This document shows positions 24,334 through 32,377 of a stretch of 64,000 bases of DNA, piece after piece (the stretch's first letter is position 1; every line of letters starts with the position of its first letter). The position numbers and the translations under genes were made by a program. The stretch comes from DAOPJM01 sp035399665 (lineage in GTDB: Bacteria > Bacillota > Clostridia > Christensenellales > CAG-138). The notes below the pieces were generated by a model. That model was not told the DNA's origin. It made no database searches and saw nothing but the letters and a program-made list of their open reading frames with translations. The stretch lies in assembly GCA_035399665.1 (NCBI GenBank), contig DAOPJM010000005.1:8191-72190 (forward strand), read 5' to 3'.

Positions 24334-25298
24334 TGGCACAGGGTCTCATGCCGCGCCTTGACGCCTTCATCGCGCAGAACAGGATCATAGCTTCGGAGTT
24401 CCCCTTGAATTCGCGCACGACGCTTGCGCTTTCGGCGCTGCTCCTCAACATGGACGGCTTGACCGCCACGAAGGAACAGCTCAAGGCGGCTCATGCCATA
24501 TTCAAGCGGGAGACGCCTGCAATCTCGTTCTTTCGGGGTCTTGGCATGGCTCCCATAGTGACCAAGCTTGCCGTGAGGGATGATCCCGAGGGCTGGATGA
24601 CGAGCGCTAAGGCCGCCTATGAGGTCTTGAAGGACGAGGGCTTCCCCCGTTCGGACTACCTTGCGCTCATGGCCTTCTTAATAGCCAAGACAGGCGACAG
24701 AGTGACGGAGCTTGCCCATAAAGGCATGGAGCTGTACCGCGACAGGCGGAAGCTGCACCCCATGACGACAAGCTCGGAGGACGCCTGCTACGCGCTGTTT
24801 CGCGCCTTGTATAAGCCCGACCTAAAGCTTTCGGAGGAGGCCGAGCTTGCGGCGGAGAGCGATATGAAAGGCAAGCTGCCAAAGGCCGCCATGCGCTCCT
24901 TAGGTCAGATATTCTCCGTGGGCGATGAGCCTGAGAGATTGGGCGAAAAGGCCGCGCTGCTTGTCAACGCCCTGCGCGAGGCGAAGCTGCGCCTTTCGGA
25001 TGATTGCTGCGTTGCCGCGGCTCCGCTGTGCTTTATTTGGGACGACGTCGGGCAGACAGTAGCCGAGGCCGCCGAGCTGGACGCGGTGCTGCGCCGTCAG
25101 AAGGGCTTCTCCGACTGGGGCATAGGCAGGGACGCAAGGCTTGCGACCGCGTTGACACTGATAGCTTCGGACAGGCTCACAGGGGTTGAGGACGCGAAGA
25201 AGCACTCCAAGCTGCGCGACATCCTTCAGATTACGACAGCGATTACGCTCACGGGCGAGGCGGCAAGAGCAACCGCGGCCGCGCTTCCGGGGGTATAG
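24333..25298 (+). CDS. DUF4003-like cytoplasmic protein
   Basis: A 321-aa helical soluble protein. The tail GFSDWGIGRDARLATALTLI and the overall helical pattern remind me of the DUF4003 family, for which no function is known; this call is from memory. ATG overlaps the transporter stop by one base (TGATG), so the two are co-translated. No signal peptide and no metal motif. The constant pairing suggests it assists or regulates the transporter, which is speculative. Confidence 0.6.
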   Translation: MAQGLMPRLDAFIAQNRIIASEFPLNSRTTLALSALLLNMDGLTATKEQLKAAHAIFKRETPAISFFRGLGMAPIVTKLAVRDDPEGWMTSAKAAYEVLKDEGFPRSDYLALMAFLIAKTGDRVTELAHKGMELYRDRRKLHPMTTSSEDACYALFRALYKPDLKLSEEAELAAESDMKGKLPKAAMRSLGQIFSVGDEPERLGEKAALLVNALREAKLRLSDDCCVAAAPLCFIWDDVGQTVAEAAELDAVLRRQKGFSDWGIGRDARLATALTLIASDRLTGVEDAKKHSKLRDILQITTAITLTGEAARATAAALPGV

Positions 25299-25309
25299 AC
25301 CGTATTGCT

Positions 25310-25337
25310 GCGGGGCGATAAAAAGCCCCGCTTTATT
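25310..25337 (+). terminator. Terminator after the UMF1-DUF4003 pair
   Basis: GCGGGGC and GCCCCGC form a 7-bp all-GC stem with an 8-base loop, followed by TTTATT. Confidence 0.85.
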
Positions 25338-25407
25338 CTGCGGCAAAGGCTGCCGTATTAAGAGGAGCAATTTAGTAAGACAACATCAACGATTAGGAGG
25401 CTGCAAC

Positions 25408-26637
25408 ATGAACGCTAAACTGAACGAATACGCAAGGCTGTTGGTCGAGGTCGGCATTAACATCCAAAAGGGTCAGCGCTTGGTCATAACCTGCCCCACG
25501 GAATGGGCGGAGTTTGGCCGCGCCTGCGCCAAGATAGCCTATGAGAACGGCTGCAAGGAGGTCGTCATGCGCTGGACGGATGAGCAGACCTCACGATTGC
25601 GCCTGCTCTATGGGGAGGATTCCATCTTCGACGAAGTGCCGGAATATATCGTGCGCTTTTTCACCGACTACGCCAAGGAGGGCGCGGCGCGGCTCGTCCT
25701 GAATTCGGGCGACCCAATGGCGTTTGCGGGCGTGGATATGGACAGGCTGTCCCGTTCACAAAAGTCCGAAATGCTGGCTTTGCGCGAGTACCGCGAGCTT
25801 GCGTTCAAGAACATCGCACAGTGGAGCATAGGCTGTCTCGTTTCACCCGCGTGGGCCAAGACGGTGTATCCCGACTTGGATGAGGCCGAGGCGATTGACA
25901 GGCTGTGGGACGACATCTTCATGGCGGTGCGCGTCAAGGGCGACAACAAAGCGGTGGAGGCTTGGCAGCAGCATATCGACAACCTGAAGCTTCGCTGTGA
26001 TTGGCTCAACTCCCTGCACCTAAAGTACCTGCACTACAAGAGCGGAATAGGCACCGACTTTACGCTTCGCCTTGCCGAGGATAATGTCTGGTGCGGCGGC
26101 GGCGACACGACCACGGGCGGGGTATACTTTATGCCGAATATGCCCACGGAGGAGATATTCAGCGCACCGCATACGCATGGCTCGTCGGGCGTGATAGTCG
26201 CGTCCATGCCACTTTGCTATGGCGGAAGTATGATAGAGAACATCCGCATGACCGTCGAGGACGGCAGGATTGTATCCGCGACCGCAACGGCGGGCGAGCA
26301 GCTGCTCAACGAGCTGCTGAATACCGACGAGGGCGCGTCAAGGTTCGGTGAAGTGGCTCTTGTACCCTTTGATTCACCCATCAGCAACACGGGAACGCTG
26401 TTCTACAAGACCCTGTTCGACGAGAACGCTTCCTGCCACTTCGCGTTCGGAAAGGCTTACCCTGACACCGTCGCGGGCGGCGGCGGGATGAGCAATGAGG
26501 AGCTTAAGGCTCACGGCGTGAACAACTCCGCAGTGCATGTGGACTTCATGGTCGGCACCGCTGACCTTGAGATTACGGGCTTCGACGCGGAAGGCAGGGG
26601 TACTCCCATATTCAGGAACGGAGGCTTCACAAAATGA
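25408..26637 (+). CDS. M29 family metallo-aminopeptidase
   Basis: A 409-aa cytosolic aminopeptidase of the AmpS/PepS family with a double metal site. MNAKLNEYARLLVEVGINIQ, KGQRLVITCPTEWAEF and the metal-binding C-terminal half (MPNMPTEEIFSAPHTHGSSG near 246-265, MVGTADLEITGFDAEGRGTP near 378-397) are characteristic. It frees N-terminal amino acids from peptides. ATG at 25408 has AGGAGG; the long upstream in-frame extension overlaps the previous gene and is not real. It overlaps the NlpC/P60 gene as ATGA. Confidence 0.94.
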   Translation: MNAKLNEYARLLVEVGINIQKGQRLVITCPTEWAEFGRACAKIAYENGCKEVVMRWTDEQTSRLRLLYGEDSIFDEVPEYIVRFFTDYAKEGAARLVLNSGDPMAFAGVDMDRLSRSQKSEMLALREYRELAFKNIAQWSIGCLVSPAWAKTVYPDLDEAEAIDRLWDDIFMAVRVKGDNKAVEAWQQHIDNLKLRCDWLNSLHLKYLHYKSGIGTDFTLRLAEDNVWCGGGDTTTGGVYFMPNMPTEEIFSAPHTHGSSGVIVASMPLCYGGSMIENIRMTVEDGRIVSATATAGEQLLNELLNTDEGASRFGEVALVPFDSPISNTGTLFYKTLFDENASCHFAFGKAYPDTVAGGGGMSNEELKAHGVNNSAVHVDFMVGTADLEITGFDAEGRGTPIFRNGGFTK

Positions 26638-27329
26638 CCGCGACAGTCCGCAGGCTCATCTGTGCGGCGCTTGTACTGCTGACAGCGGCGGAGCTTTGCG
26701 TGTTGGGCGCACTTGTCGCGCTTGGCTCAAGGACGCTGTCCGACCGGCCTTTGACCATGCTCACCACCGAGGCCATACCCTACCTTAGGCAGGACATGGG
26801 CTATGTGGCGGAGCGTGTCGCGCTGAACGAGGAGCTTTCAGAGGATCGTCAGACGGTGGTGAACGCCGCGCTGTCCATAGTGGACGAGGTGGGGTACTTC
26901 TGGGGCGGCAAGAGCTTTTGCATTGGCAAGGACCCGCTATGGGGCGCGCCTACCGAGGTTACAAGCCATGGCAGTGACAGCACCGGAACCATTCAGCCGT
27001 TTGGCTTGGACTGTTCGGGCTATATCTCATGGTGCTTCATCCAGACCGTGATGAGCTTTGACGATATGGTTGAGAGTGTGGGCAACGGCTCCTCTAACCA
27101 ATGGGACAGGACGTATGCCATAGGCTGGACGGAGCTTATACCCGGCGATTTGGTGTTCCAGTACGACCCTGCGGCAGGTCTTGGCAACCATGTGGGCATA
27201 GTTGTGGGCTTCGCCGAGGACGGAGAACCGCTTATTGCGCATTGCGGCTACACTCTGCAAGGCGCGGCGGTGTCGGGCAGAGGCGATATATTTACCATTC
27301 CGAGGAGGCCCAACTTCTACGGAGACTGA
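26634..27329 (+). CDS. NlpC/P60-like cell-wall peptidase
   Basis: A 231-aa exported protein with an N-terminal hydrophobic segment near 7-32 (LICAALVLLTAAELCVLGAL) and a Cys peptidase domain: catalytic Cys in LDCSGYISWCF near 126, His in GNHVGIVVGF near 186 and a third polar residue in LIAHCGY near 202. An insert between the strand VGYFWGGKSFC and the Cys (about 90-122) is longer than in minimal NlpC/P60 domains. It is translationally coupled to the M29 aminopeptidase (ATGA), which suggests a joint role in recycling wall or other peptides. Confidence 0.85.
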   Translation: MTATVRRLICAALVLLTAAELCVLGALVALGSRTLSDRPLTMLTTEAIPYLRQDMGYVAERVALNEELSEDRQTVVNAALSIVDEVGYFWGGKSFCIGKDPLWGAPTEVTSHGSDSTGTIQPFGLDCSGYISWCFIQTVMSFDDMVESVGNGSSNQWDRTYAIGWTELIPGDLVFQYDPAAGLGNHVGIVVGFAEDGEPLIAHCGYTLQGAAVSGRGDIFTIPRRPNFYGD

Positions 27330-27381
27330 ACCTGCGGCATATGGCGCATGATTCTGATGTACTTTAAGTTTGGAGGACAAC

Positions 27382-28923
27382 ATGGATCCGTTGGTACTGA
27401 CATTCGATTTAGGAACGCAAAGCCTTAGGGCGGCGTTGGTGGACGAGCAGGGAAGCATTTTGAGTATCGCTCAGAAGCGGTACGAAAGACCGTACTTCTC
27501 AAAGCAGCCCGGTTGGGCGGAGCAGGAGGCTTCGTTCTATTGGGACGCGATATGCGAGCAGTCCCAAGCGCTCAAGGCGCAGAGCGGCGAACTTTGGGAC
27601 AGGATAGGCGCGGTCACTTTGACCACGATACGCGACAGCATAGTCTGCGTGGACGAGAACGGCAAGCCGCTGCGCCCCGTCATACTTTGGTTGGATAAGC
27701 GCGAGTCGGACACCACGGAACCGCTTCCGTTCATCAACCGCACCGCTTTCGCGGCGGCGGGCATGACCGAGGCTGTCAGGATAAGCAGAAGAATATCCGT
27801 GTGCAACTGGGTGCGCCAAAACGAGCCGACATTGTGGGACAAGACCCATCGCTGCCTGATGCTTTCGGGCTATCTCAACTACCTATTTTGCGGCAGAATG
27901 GCGGACAGCGACGCTTCCATCATCGGACATATTCCCTTTGACTGCAAGAACCGCCGCTGGATGACGCCCAAGGACCTCACCTATTGCGTGTTTCCCATCG
28001 AGAAGGAGAAGCAATGCGAGCTTTGCGCCCCGGGCGAGATAATGGGCAGGTTAACCGCTGCCGCCGCCGAAAAGACGGGCATAAAGGTCGGCACGCCGTT
28101 TGCAGCGACAGGCTCCGACAAGGGCTGCGAGAGCATAGGTCTTTCCTGCCTTACCCCGGAGAAGGCCGCCATCAGCTTCGGCACCACCGCCACGGTGCAG
28201 TACACGATAGACCGCTATGTCGAGCCGCAGAACTTCATGCCCGCGTACCCCGCCGCAGTGAAGGACAGGTGGAATCCTGAGATACAGATTTACAGGGGCT
28301 ATTGGCTCATATCGTGGTTCAAGCAGGAGTTCGCAGACGCGGAGATAGCGGAGGCGCAGACCCTGGGCGTCAACGCGGAGGATATACTCAACCGCCGCCT
28401 GCGCGAGATACCCGCAGGCTGCGAGGGACTGATGCTCCAGCCGTATTTCACTCCGGGCATCACCATGCCCGACGCGAGAGGTTCGCTTATAGGCTTTTCT
28501 GAGGTGCATACCCGTATGCATATATACCGTGCCATCATCGAGGGCGTCAACTACGCGCTCATGGAGGGCATGGAGTCCCTGCAAAGCCGCATGAAGGTGC
28601 AGACCACCTCCGTGTTCCTTGCGGGAGGCGGCTCCAAGAGCGACGAAATTTGCAGGATTACCGCGAATATGTTCGGTCTGCCCTGCTTTAGGACGCAGAC
28701 CAACGAGGCCGCGGTTATAGGCGCGGCGATGCTGGGCTTTACCGCCCTTGGTGTTTACACGGACATCGACGCCGCCGCCAAGGGGATGGTGCATATTCGG
28801 GACAGCTTCCTGCCTGATATGGAGCTGCATAACGTATATGAGCAGCTTTACAGCGAGGTGTTCAAGAAGGTGTTCAACAGGCTTTCCCCGCTGTACGCAA
28901 GGTACTCGGACATAATTAAGTAA
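27382..28923 (+). CDS. FGGY family carbohydrate kinase
   Basis: A 513-aa two-domain sugar kinase. The N-terminal phosphate motif LTFDLGTQSLRAALVDEQG near 5-23 and the C-terminal VFLAGGGSKSDEICRITANM near 408-427 are FGGY signatures; IGAVTLTTIRDSIVCVDENG near 74 carries the catalytic-region pattern. Length suits xylulokinase/gluconokinase-like members, but the sugar cannot be told from sequence and no pathway genes adjoin. ATG at 27382 follows GGAGG; the upstream TTG lies inside the SD region. Confidence 0.9.
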   Translation: MDPLVLTFDLGTQSLRAALVDEQGSILSIAQKRYERPYFSKQPGWAEQEASFYWDAICEQSQALKAQSGELWDRIGAVTLTTIRDSIVCVDENGKPLRPVILWLDKRESDTTEPLPFINRTAFAAAGMTEAVRISRRISVCNWVRQNEPTLWDKTHRCLMLSGYLNYLFCGRMADSDASIIGHIPFDCKNRRWMTPKDLTYCVFPIEKEKQCELCAPGEIMGRLTAAAAEKTGIKVGTPFAATGSDKGCESIGLSCLTPEKAAISFGTTATVQYTIDRYVEPQNFMPAYPAAVKDRWNPEIQIYRGYWLISWFKQEFADAEIAEAQTLGVNAEDILNRRLREIPAGCEGLMLQPYFTPGITMPDARGSLIGFSEVHTRMHIYRAIIEGVNYALMEGMESLQSRMKVQTTSVFLAGGGSKSDEICRITANMFGLPCFRTQTNEAAVIGAAMLGFTALGVYTDIDAAAKGMVHIRDSFLPDMELHNVYEQLYSEVFKKVFNRLSPLYARYSDIIK

Positions 28924-28940
28924 TTGAAAAGACTGACAAA

Positions 28941-28974
28941 AACGCCGCGAGGGGTACTCCTTCGCGGCGTTTAA
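28941..28974. terminator. Bidirectional terminator between FGGY kinase and GNAT genes
   Basis: AACGCCGCGA and TCGCGGCGTT form a perfect 10-bp stem around an 11-base loop, with TTAATA on the plus side and TTTTTG on the minus side. Confidence 0.88.
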
Positions 28975-28986
28975 TATATGCGGCGG

Positions 28987-29487
28987 TTAAGCCTTGGTGG
29001 GAAAGAAGCGTTTGCGGCCTATGCGGTAGAAGCGGAACAGCTCGTTTTCGCCCGTTTGCACAAAGCCCAAGCCTTCAAGTATGTGGCGGCTGCGCTCGTT
29101 CTTTTGCACCACGTCGGCAAGCACAAAATTCATGCCCATATCGTTGAAGGCATATTCAAGAACAAGCCGCTCCGCACGCGTTCCATAGCCTCTGCCCTTA
29201 ACGGAATCGTTCATAAGGTGTATCGAAAGCTCACAGCTGCTGTTGTCGCGGTCTATGTGCTTGAGGCTCAGCTCGCCTATCGGCGCGTCGGACAGCATCA
29301 CCATGAAGTTAACGCGATCCAAAGCGCCCTCTATGCGCTCAAAATAGGCGTCAACCTTCGAAGGCTCATAGGTATAGGGCGTGAACAGGCTCATGTCCAT
29401 ATAGATGTCCGCGTCGCGTTCAAAGCTGCGATAATACCTGTGCAAAAGTTCCCCCGTCACGGGACAGAGCCAAATCCCCTTTTCCAT
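28987..29487 (-). CDS. GNAT family N-acetyltransferase (RimJ/RimL type)
   Basis: A 166-aa acetyl-CoA-dependent acetyltransferase. VKGRGYGTRAERLVLEYAF near 109-127 is the acetyl-CoA binding Q/R-x-x-G-x-G/A loop, preceded by CELSIHLMNDS and followed by LADVVQKNERSRHILEGLGF, the RimJ/RimL-like C terminus. The substrate is unknown. ATG at 29487 is chosen; a GTG at 29508 in frame would add 7 residues. Transcribed alone. Confidence 0.85.
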   Translation of the reverse strand: MEKGIWLCPVTGELLHRYYRSFERDADIYMDMSLFTPYTYEPSKVDAYFERIEGALDRVNFMVMLSDAPIGELSLKHIDRDNSSCELSIHLMNDSVKGRGYGTRAERLVLEYAFNDMGMNFVLADVVQKNERSRHILEGLGFVQTGENELFRFYRIGRKRFFPTKA

Positions 29488-29673
29488 ACGCTCCCAACCT
29501 TTAGCCACTGAAGGATAAGATTTTAGTCAGCCGCAGTCTTATCAAACATACGAATCATGTATGTATTCTACCACAGTATCGCCGCCGCCGTCAATTGGGC
29601 TTTATCGCCTTACAAGGTCGGAGGCGGCATGACGCAAAACAGGTAAAAAGCTCTCGCCAAGCCGCGGCTTTCC

Positions 29674-29682
29674 TGCTATAAT
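29674..29682 (+). promoter_or_regulatory. Extended -10 promoter of the DUF624 gene
   Basis: TGCTATAAT at 29674-29682, about 49 bases before the ATG. The rest of the 240-base gap between the GNAT gene and this one shows nothing else. Confidence 0.6.
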
Positions 29683-29730
29683 ATGAAATACAACAGAACG
29701 TACATACGGCGGGCAACGAAATGAGGGATT

Positions 29731-30429
29731 ATGGGAAAGCTTTTTGATTTTTTGAACCGAGAACCCAAGAAGAGCGCTGAGGGCGCTTCGCCGCGAAAGG
29801 GCTTTGGGCGTTTCTTTTTCCTGCTGTGGACTCACTTTGGCAAGCTCATCGCGCTCAACTTCCTTTTCATAGTGTTCTCACTGCCGCTGCTTACCCTGCC
29901 CGCGGCCTTTTGCGCCATGATGCGCGTCCTGTTCGTCCTTTCCCGCGACGGAAACGTTTTCCTGTGGGACGAGTTTTGGGGCGAGTTCAAGGCGGAGCTT
30001 TTCCGCTCCATACCCATGGGCTTGTTGTTTTTGCTTATGCTCGCGGGGGCGGCCTGCTCCGGACTGATTGCCTATGTGAATTGGGGCAGCGTCTACGGCG
30101 TCCTCTTTGGCGCAATCGCGCTTGCGCTGCTGCTCTTTGAGCTGCTGCTCTCATCATACGGTTTTCTTATGCTTGCGATGACCAAGCTCACCCCGTCGCA
30201 GGCGCTGAACAACGCGTGGCGCCTGGTGATTGCGGGCAAGTGGCGCAGCCCCGCCGCGCTCCTTCTCATGCTCCTGCTTTGGGCGGCGTGGGCGCTGTCC
30301 CTGCCGTACAGCTTCCCCGTTCTGCTCGTGTGCTGGATAGCCCTTGCAGAGCTTGCCGTCTGTCTTACGCTTGCGCCCGTCATAAGCCGCTATGCCGTGG
30401 CGGAGCCGCCCTCCGACAAGGACGAGTAA
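29731..30429 (+). CDS. DUF624 family membrane protein (YesL-like)
   Basis: A 232-aa integral membrane protein with about five TM segments, including FGKLIALNFLFIVFSLPLLT near 36-55, a cytoplasmic FWGEFKAELFRS loop and LTPSQALNNAWRLVIAG near 153. The signature IALNFLFIVFSLPLLTLPA is typical for YesL/DUF624 proteins, which often accompany sugar ABC transporters or GH genes; none is adjacent here. GAGGG is upstream of ATG. Function unknown. Confidence 0.85.
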   Translation: MGKLFDFLNREPKKSAEGASPRKGFGRFFFLLWTHFGKLIALNFLFIVFSLPLLTLPAAFCAMMRVLFVLSRDGNVFLWDEFWGEFKAELFRSIPMGLLFLLMLAGAACSGLIAYVNWGSVYGVLFGAIALALLLFELLLSSYGFLMLAMTKLTPSQALNNAWRLVIAGKWRSPAALLLMLLLWAAWALSLPYSFPVLLVCWIALAELAVCLTLAPVISRYAVAEPPSDKDE

Positions 30430-30512
30430 CCCGAATATTTACCATAAGACGCCGCGGGACAGCCCACGGCGTTTTGCATACCGATGAATTTACAACTCTA
30501 TAACACTGGCTT

Positions 30513-30521
30513 TGCTATAAT
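30513..30521 (+). promoter_or_regulatory. Extended -10 promoter of the two-component operon
   Basis: TGCTATAAT (30513-30521) followed after 9 bases by the strong SD AAAGGGGGTG, giving a very short leader. Confidence 0.6.
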
Positions 30522-30546
30522 GAAGCTATCAAAGGGGGTGCTGATA

Positions 30547-31197
30547 TTGGCGAGCATTTTGGTGGTCGAGGACGAGAAAGCCATAAACGATCTCGTCTGC
30601 TCCAACCTGACCATGATGGGACACAGCTGCTTTAGCGCGCTTTGCGGGCGCGAGGGCGTCGCCATGGCAAGGGAGCATAGCTTTGACTTGCTCATTTTGG
30701 ACGTTATGCTTCCCGACATTGACGGCTTTGCCGTGCTGGAGAACGTGCGCAATGTGCCGGCTATCTTCCTGACGACGCGTTCGGGCGCGTCCGACAAGGT
30801 GCGCGGCTTCTCCTTGGGAGCGGATGATTACATCACCAAGCCCTTTTTGCTGACCGAGCTGCTGCTTAGGGTGACGGCGGTTCTGCGCAGAACCCAAAAG
30901 CAGGACACAGTGTACAGAATTGACGGGCTTGAGGTGCAGTTTGACGCGAAGCAGGTGTACCTTCGCGGCGAGGCTGTCGAGTTGACCTTGCAGGAATTCA
31001 ACCTTTTGCAGGTTCTGATAGAGCATAGGAATATAGCCTTGTCACGGCAAAAGCTGCTGACGGAGGCTTGGGGTGTCAACTTCATGGGCGAGAGCCGAAC
31101 GGTTGCCGTACACATTCAAAAGCTGCGCAAGAAGCTGGAGCTTGAGGACAGAATCAAGACCGTGTACAAGGTTGGGTACAGGTTCGAGGACAAGTAG
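30547..31197 (+). CDS. OmpR/PhoB family response regulator
   Basis: A 216-aa transcription factor. The receiver domain has the acidic pocket in ILVVEDEKAIND near 4-15, the phospho-acceptor Asp in LLILDVMLPDIDG near 48, Thr in IFLTTRSG near 76 and Lys in DDYITKPF near 99. The winged-helix output domain begins near 125 and ends with VHIQKLRKKLE and YKVGYRFE. TTG at 30547 follows AAAGGGGGTG at good distance; a start at 30484 would span the promoter. The TAG stop directly abuts the kinase ATG. Confidence 0.95.
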   Translation: MASILVVEDEKAINDLVCSNLTMMGHSCFSALCGREGVAMAREHSFDLLILDVMLPDIDGFAVLENVRNVPAIFLTTRSGASDKVRGFSLGADDYITKPFLLTELLLRVTAVLRRTQKQDTVYRIDGLEVQFDAKQVYLRGEAVELTLQEFNLLQVLIEHRNIALSRQKLLTEAWGVNFMGESRTVAVHIQKLRKKLELEDRIKTVYKVGYRFEDK

Positions 31198-32337
31198 ATG
31201 AAGCTTTGGAGTAAAACCTATCTGTGTACGGTCGCTTTATTCATGCTGGTGTTCTACACCGCCCTGTTTCTTCTGACCGCGCCCGCCGTGAAGCTGCGTC
31301 TAAAGGCGGCCAAGGAAGCCGCGTTGAGCGAGGAATACGCCATCTCGCGTTCCCTTGACAGCGCATTCTCAACCGAGGGCATGAACAGAAAGCAAAGCTC
31401 ACAGACCTTTGGAGAGTATTACAGCGGCAGGGGAGTTGGGCTGTACGTGGGAAACGAGGAGGAGACGCTCAATGACTCGCTGTCCTTTAGACCGGAATAC
31501 GAGAGCGGTACGGTGAAGTTCACGCGCCATGACGGGGTTTACTACATCTGCATCGCGGACAGGCTTGCGTCGGGCTGCGATTTGGTGTATTTAGGTTCGG
31601 TTCAGGAGCAGGTAAACGCTTGTATTCGAACCGTCATAAGCTCGGTCATGGCGGGAGCCGCCGCCTTGATTGCCGTGAGCGTGCTGCTGTACTTTCTGCT
31701 CAAGCGTATAAATCGCCCGATGGAGAGACTTGCGCATGAGCTTAAAACGCCGCTGACCGCGATATCGGGCTATGCGCAGATGATACAGATATCCACCATG
31801 AGCGATGAGCAGAGGTATGAGGCGACACAGTACATCATCGACGAGAGCCGCCGCCTTGGGGAGATTGCATCGAAGCTGCTTACCCTATCCAACCTAAAGG
31901 ACGGGGACGTGAACCGCGAAAGCATAGAGGTTGAGGAGCTTTTCATATCGGCGCAAAGCACCTATCCCAATGTCATATATGAGGCGAACGGACAGCGCGT
32001 TTACGCTGACAGGGCGCTTATGCAGAGCCTTATCAACAATCTTGTGTCCAACGCGCTCAAGGCGTCAAGCGAGGGTGAAACGGTGGAGCTTACTGCCGAA
32101 AAGGGCTTTATCAGGGTCACGGATCACGGCTCGGGCATGGATGAAAAGCAGCTTGCCTATGTGAATAACCCGAACAGGACGGAGAATCCGAACAGCAGGA
32201 ACGGGTTCGGGATTCCGCTGTGCCACGAGATAGCAAGGCTTCACGGCGCAAGCCTGTCATTCAAGTCCGAAGCGGGACGCGGAACCGTTGCCACATTAAG
32301 TTTTCATGATGGTAACAGCTTCATGAGTACTCGTTAA
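31198..32337 (+). CDS. Sensor histidine kinase
   Basis: A 379-aa membrane kinase, partner of the preceding regulator (zero-base spacing). TM1 is near 8-29 and TM2 near 142-165, enclosing an external sensor domain of about 110 residues. The H-box is ERLAHELKTPLTAISGYAQM near 176-195 (His phospho-acceptor), N-box LINNLVSNALKAS near 277 and G1 VTDHGSGMDE near 304; the second glycine box FGIPLCHEIARLHG follows. There is no recognisable HAMP. The signal is unknown; the linked lipoprotein downstream may be the sensed or regulated protein. Confidence 0.94.
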   Translation: MKLWSKTYLCTVALFMLVFYTALFLLTAPAVKLRLKAAKEAALSEEYAISRSLDSAFSTEGMNRKQSSQTFGEYYSGRGVGLYVGNEEETLNDSLSFRPEYESGTVKFTRHDGVYYICIADRLASGCDLVYLGSVQEQVNACIRTVISSVMAGAAALIAVSVLLYFLLKRINRPMERLAHELKTPLTAISGYAQMIQISTMSDEQRYEATQYIIDESRRLGEIASKLLTLSNLKDGDVNRESIEVEELFISAQSTYPNVIYEANGQRVYADRALMQSLINNLVSNALKASSEGETVELTAEKGFIRVTDHGSGMDEKQLAYVNNPNRTENPNSRNGFGIPLCHEIARLHGASLSFKSEAGRGTVATLSFHDGNSFMSTR

Positions 32338-32377
32338 CATTCATCGTGTTAGCATAGCGGTGAAAGGAAGTGACAGC

